From the NCBI GenBank assembly GCA_964504445.1, contig CAZDEO010000006.1:40566-104565 (forward strand): a DNA stretch of 64,000 nt, written 5' to 3'. Below, piece after piece: positions 61,558 to 64,000 of the stretch (position 1 is the first letter of the stretch; each line of letters opens with the position of its first letter). The notes beneath the pieces were generated by a model, which was not told the DNA's origin, searched no databases, and worked only from the letters and a program-made list of their open reading frames with translations. This DNA is from JACSRF01 sp964504445. Lineage in GTDB: Bacteria > Chloroflexota > Anaerolineae > Promineifilales > Promineifilaceae. The translations under genes were made by a program, and so were the position numbers.

Positions 61558-62889
61558 TTATTCTGAGGTCAAAAAGGCTGCCCCTACCCAGCCTTCTTCC
61601 CCGGTGGGGGTGCGTACCTGCTGCCAGGTGACGCCGTTTAGCGCTACCGGTGGCACGTCTAGCAGGCCCACTACGCTGCCTTCTGGCAAGATGCGGAGTT
61701 CTGCGCCACCAGGGGTCTGGCGCAGCGTCAGGCCAATGCCGCTGGTGCCGCTGACCACGGCCTGGGGCAGGTCTGGCGTGGGGTAGGGCGTGGGGCTGCT
61801 GCGGAGGGCAGGTGGGGCGTTGAGCACGGCCGTTGGGTAAGCCGCCGGGTCGTTGAAATGGTCGTAGGTCAGTTGGGAAACACGGGCAAAAATGGGGGAC
61901 GCCACGTCCCATTCCAGCCAGACTGGATTGTACAGGGCCAACACAATGATGTAGTCGCCCTTGGGCGAATAGACGATGGCGGCGTCGCCGTAGGTTTCGT
62001 CTACGTAGCCCAGCTTGTGGGCGATGACGGTGCCGGGGGGCAGCCCCGCTTCTAGCAGTTGTACCAGGTCGTTCAGCTCTAGCATGTCCAGCATGTCCTG
62101 GCATTCTTCCTGGGTGATTTCGTCAGGATAGAGAGTGAGGAGGGGAGAACGGCCGTCTTCCGCGCAGGTGTACAGCATCTCCAGCATCGCCGCCAGGTCG
62201 CCGGTGGTGGTCTGGCGGTGGATGTCGGGGCGGGTTGTCACCCCGGGGCGCTGGTTGGCGGGGGTCAGGTAGGTTTGCGGGCGGTCCGGTTTGGGGTCCG
62301 CGTAAAAAGGCACGGCAATGAAGGTGTTGTACAGCCCCAGGTCGCGCATGGATTGGGTGACGACGTCGGCGCCCAGGTAGGTGTTGGGCTGCCCGGCCGC
62401 CAACTGCATTAGCAGGTTTGCCGAGTAGTTGTCGGAAAGAGAGGTGGTTTGCGTGATGAGCTTGCGCTGCTCCACATCCGGCGGCCTGTCCAGAGCGCGG
62501 TAGGCGTTGATCAGGATGGGGATTTTCAGCAGGCTCATGCCGGAAATGGCCAGGTCTGGCTGGTAGCTGATCTCTGCCCCGGTTTGCAGGTCGCGGATGA
62601 CGTAGCTGCTGAGGCCGCCAAAATCGGCCAGCTCTTGCTCGATGGCGGCGGCCAAATAGCTGAGGGGCGGCGGCGTGGGGATTGGCGTGGCGGATGGGGT
62701 GACGGTGGGCGTACTGAATAATGAATAATCAATTGTGAATTGTGAATTGTGAATGGTTGGCTGCGGGATGGGTGTAGGCGAATTGTGAATCGTTGGTTGG
62801 GGCATAGGGGTGGCAACGGCCGTTACGGGCGGTTCTGGCTGGCAGCCAGCCAGGAGCGGGAGAATGAGCATAAGCCATAGGTGTCGCAT
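61558..62889 (-). CDS. Serine hydrolase lipoprotein (class A beta-lactamase fold) with SH3b domain
   Basis: 443 residues from ATG 62889 (the frame is open 18 codons earlier). A lipoprotein signal ends in LPLLAGC. The serine hydrolase domain (about 85-355) has SGMSLLKIP (S-x-x-K), SDNYSANLLM (SDN) and HKLGY in the K-[ST]-G position, the three active-site motifs of beta-lactamase/penicillin-binding proteins. Residues about 370-443 form an SH3b domain (LRQTPGGAELRILPEGSVVGLLD). The linker before the catalytic part (residues 30-65) is encoded by a word-repeat tract and reads IHNSPTPIPQPTIHNS. It may act on peptidoglycan or beta-lactams at the cell surface. Confidence 0.85.
   Translation of the reverse strand: MRHLWLMLILPLLAGCQPEPPVTAVATPMPQPTIHNSPTPIPQPTIHNSQFTIDYSLFSTPTVTPSATPIPTPPPLSYLAAAIEQELADFGGLSSYVIRDLQTGAEISYQPDLAISGMSLLKIPILINAYRALDRPPDVEQRKLITQTTSLSDNYSANLLMQLAAGQPNTYLGADVVTQSMRDLGLYNTFIAVPFYADPKPDRPQTYLTPANQRPGVTTRPDIHRQTTTGDLAAMLEMLYTCAEDGRSPLLTLYPDEITQEECQDMLDMLELNDLVQLLEAGLPPGTVIAHKLGYVDETYGDAAIVYSPKGDYIIVLALYNPVWLEWDVASPIFARVSQLTYDHFNDPAAYPTAVLNAPPALRSSPTPYPTPDLPQAVVSGTSGIGLTLRQTPGGAELRILPEGSVVGLLDVPPVALNGVTWQQVRTPTGEEGWVGAAFLTSE
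62712..62800. repeat. Word-repeat tract inside a coding sequence
   Basis: GAATAATGAATAATCAATTG and several GTGAATTGTGAAT words of the family seen in intergenic gaps (19881-19926, 55078-55120) lie inside the serine-hydrolase gene and are translated as Ile-His-Asn-Ser repeats in its linker. The reading frame is maintained. Confidence 0.8.
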
Positions 62890-63073
62890 AGCTAGCAAAG
62901 ATAGCGCGTGGGGCGGCGGGGGGCAAACATCCTCATCTGGCACGGCCGTTGGGGGGGAGAACAGATTTGCCGGGTTGGGAAACGGCCGTAATCCGCTTAT
63001 TTCCCAAGCCGCTGTTGAATTCCTGACAAATATGCCGGCGTCGGGCAGGGGCCTAACAGTTATACTCTGGCCA

Positions 63074-63082
63074 TGTTATAAT
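63074..63082 (+). promoter_or_regulatory. Extended -10 promoter of the PepSY-like/C39 pair
   Basis: TGTTATAAT (63074-63082) is a perfect extended -10 (TG-n-TATAAT), 36 bases before the ATG. No good -35 is seen, which is allowed with an extended -10. Confidence 0.65.
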
Positions 63083-63117
63083 GGTGACAATGGTTAGTAA
63101 AATGGAGTGTACAGGTG

Positions 63118-63483
63118 ATGAATAATATGAGGGCAACGACAACGGCCGTGGAGGAATACATTATCGCCGCCCCCGGTGAACCCATTGTCAATATCACCGC
63201 TTATACGGCTCGACGGCAGGCTGGCGGCTACGTGGGCAGCCACGTCAGTCATTTGATGGGCGGCGGCGAGCCATCGCTGCTGCTGGTGCGGGGGCGACTG
63301 GTGTGGCGTGTGCCCATTTTACTCACTTCACCCCGGCGCGGTCTATTGGGCCAGGTTGGCATCCTGGACGTGGATGCCCGCACCGGCCAGCTACTTCTGC
63401 CACCCGACTTTATAGAGCAATTGGAACACTATGCCCAAACAATTGTTGACAGTTCCCCACCGGCCACAGCAGGAGGAGTCTGA
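63118..63483 (+). CDS. PepSY-like small protein coupled to a C39 peptidase
   Basis: 121 residues from ATG 63118 (a GTG one codon earlier and an ATG three codons later are alternatives; GGAG lies at 63104-63107). Residues about 60-100 read LVRGRLVWRVPILLTSPRRGLLGQVGILDVDARTGQLLL, the W-x-V-P...G...VDA-x-TG pattern seen in PepSY-type and related domains. It ends 53 bases into the next gene, in a different frame. PepSY domains often inhibit proteases, so this may control the C39 protein; that is inference. Confidence 0.65.
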   Translation: MNNMRATTTAVEEYIIAAPGEPIVNITAYTARRQAGGYVGSHVSHLMGGGEPSLLLVRGRLVWRVPILLTSPRRGLLGQVGILDVDARTGQLLLPPDFIEQLEHYAQTIVDSSPPATAGGV

Positions 63484-63898
63484 TTGTCTGGCGGCTTGTG
63501 CAGCCATGACCCTGGCAGCCCTGGGGCAGCAGCCTGATTATGATGCGCTTCTCTCTGTGCTAGATGTTAAACCGTGGGGAACGCCTCATCGAAATATCCA
63601 ACAGTTGAACCGGGTAGCGCCGGATATTCAGATTACCTACCGGCAAGGGGCGCTGCCGGATCTGTTTCGTGCCCTTAATGCCCACACGCCGGTCATCCTG
63701 TTTGTTTGGACTGGCGATTTGCCCTATTGGACGCTGGAAACATGGCACGCTGTGGTAGTTGTAGGCCATGACGAAACTGATTTCTATCTAAACGATCCCG
63801 CTTTTCCGATTGCGCCGCAGATTGTGTCTCATGGCGATTTAGACCTGGCCTGGATTGCTTATGACGCTTACTATGCTGTGATAACCAAAGGGGAATAA
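63431..63898 (+). CDS. C39-like papain-fold cysteine peptidase
   Basis: 155 residues. QQEESDCLAACAAMTL holds the oxyanion Gln (about 14) and catalytic Cys19; TWHAVVVVGHD gives His106 and FYLNDPAFP gives Asp122, so the C39/papain triad is complete. There is no ABC transporter domain, unlike bacteriocin processing proteases. It is a cytoplasmic single-domain member with no signal sequence. The start overlaps the previous gene by 53 bases in another frame, implying coupled expression. It could process a peptide or act as a toxin-like protease. Confidence 0.75.
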   Translation: MPKQLLTVPHRPQQEESDCLAACAAMTLAALGQQPDYDALLSVLDVKPWGTPHRNIQQLNRVAPDIQITYRQGALPDLFRALNAHTPVILFVWTGDLPYWTLETWHAVVVVGHDETDFYLNDPAFPIAPQIVSHGDLDLAWIAYDAYYAVITKGE

Positions 63899-63945
63899 AT
63901 GATTTGTTTGACCGGGCGTATGGGTATATTGCGGCTTATTATTAG

Positions 63946-63968
63946 CTCGAGTTTAGATAAAACTCGAG
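63946..63968. other. Perfect palindrome near the right edge
   Basis: CTCGAGTTT (63946-63954) and AAACTCGAG (63960-63968) form a 9-bp stem with a 5-base loop about 50 bases after the C39 gene. It lacks a T-run. It may end the transcript weakly or be an operator of the gene beyond the edge. Confidence 0.5.
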
Positions 63969-64000
63969 AAATGAAAAAGAGCGGTCTGTGATTTGCACAA

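Overview
The window looks like a chromosomal segment of a Chloroflexota bacterium (Anaerolineae, Caldilineae or Ardenticatenia-like). This is an inference from gene content: giant multi-GAF sensor proteins, FtsZ with a small excisionase-type HTH partner, SH3b, LysM and beta-propeller surface lipoproteins, a BMP-type nucleoside ABC importer, and an aconitase-X/UbiD pair. There are no phage, transposase, CRISPR or rRNA signatures. Coding density is high, and most genes lie in short co-directional runs.

Layout. (1) 1-15.6 kb: six paralogous membrane or GAF/PAS sensor genes in tandem on the minus strand; none of the five complete ones has a kinase or other output domain. (2) 16.2-22.0 kb, minus: gatC, gatA, a tiny membrane protein, a sugar nucleotidyltransferase, a class I aminotransferase and gatB, so the tRNA amidotransferase genes are split by three others. 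(3) 22.0-22.2 kb: a probable small RNA with its own promoter and terminator and two Shine-Dalgarno-like loops, followed by an apparently leaderless gatC promoter. (4) 22.3-25.9 kb: peptide deformylase, a cNMP-binding/bPH2 fusion and a membrane metalloprotease-TPR fusion. (5) 26.3-32 kb, plus: a nucleoside-type ABC importer (lipoprotein, ATPase, two permeases) plus a histidine phosphatase. (6) 32-37.3 kb, minus: a small zinc-ribbon protein, oligoendopeptidase F, MFS exporter, small membrane protein and NAD-dependent epimerase. (7) 37.5 kb: tRNA-Val(CAC). (8) 37.6-42.4 kb, minus: a PII-like protein with a CPA2 antiporter, then an aconitase-X/UbiD pair that matches the archaeal phosphomevalonate dehydratase/decarboxylase route. 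(9) 42.6-51.7 kb: beta-propeller lipoprotein, PD-(D/E)XK-like protein, then a run FHA, MEMO, HTH, ftsZ; two coiled-coil membrane proteins; a cupin pair. (10) 51.8-55 kb, minus: tRNA-Arg(CCG), malQ and glgA. (11) 55.2-62.9 kb: LysM/LTD protein, small beta protein, endonuclease IV, dipeptidase, di-haem peroxidase, inositol monophosphatase, membrane protein and a serine hydrolase lipoprotein. (12) 63.1-63.9 kb: an overlapping pair of a PepSY-like small protein and a C39-like cysteine peptidase.

Two features run through the whole window. The 8-bp palindrome ACGGCCGT occurs about 105 times by eye (roughly one per 600 bp, about 100 times the chance level), mostly inside genes, and is also used to build terminators. 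Many intergenic gaps hold degenerate tandem 'words' of 6-10 bp, each gap with its own word family, often with complementary arms; one such tract sits inside a coding sequence.
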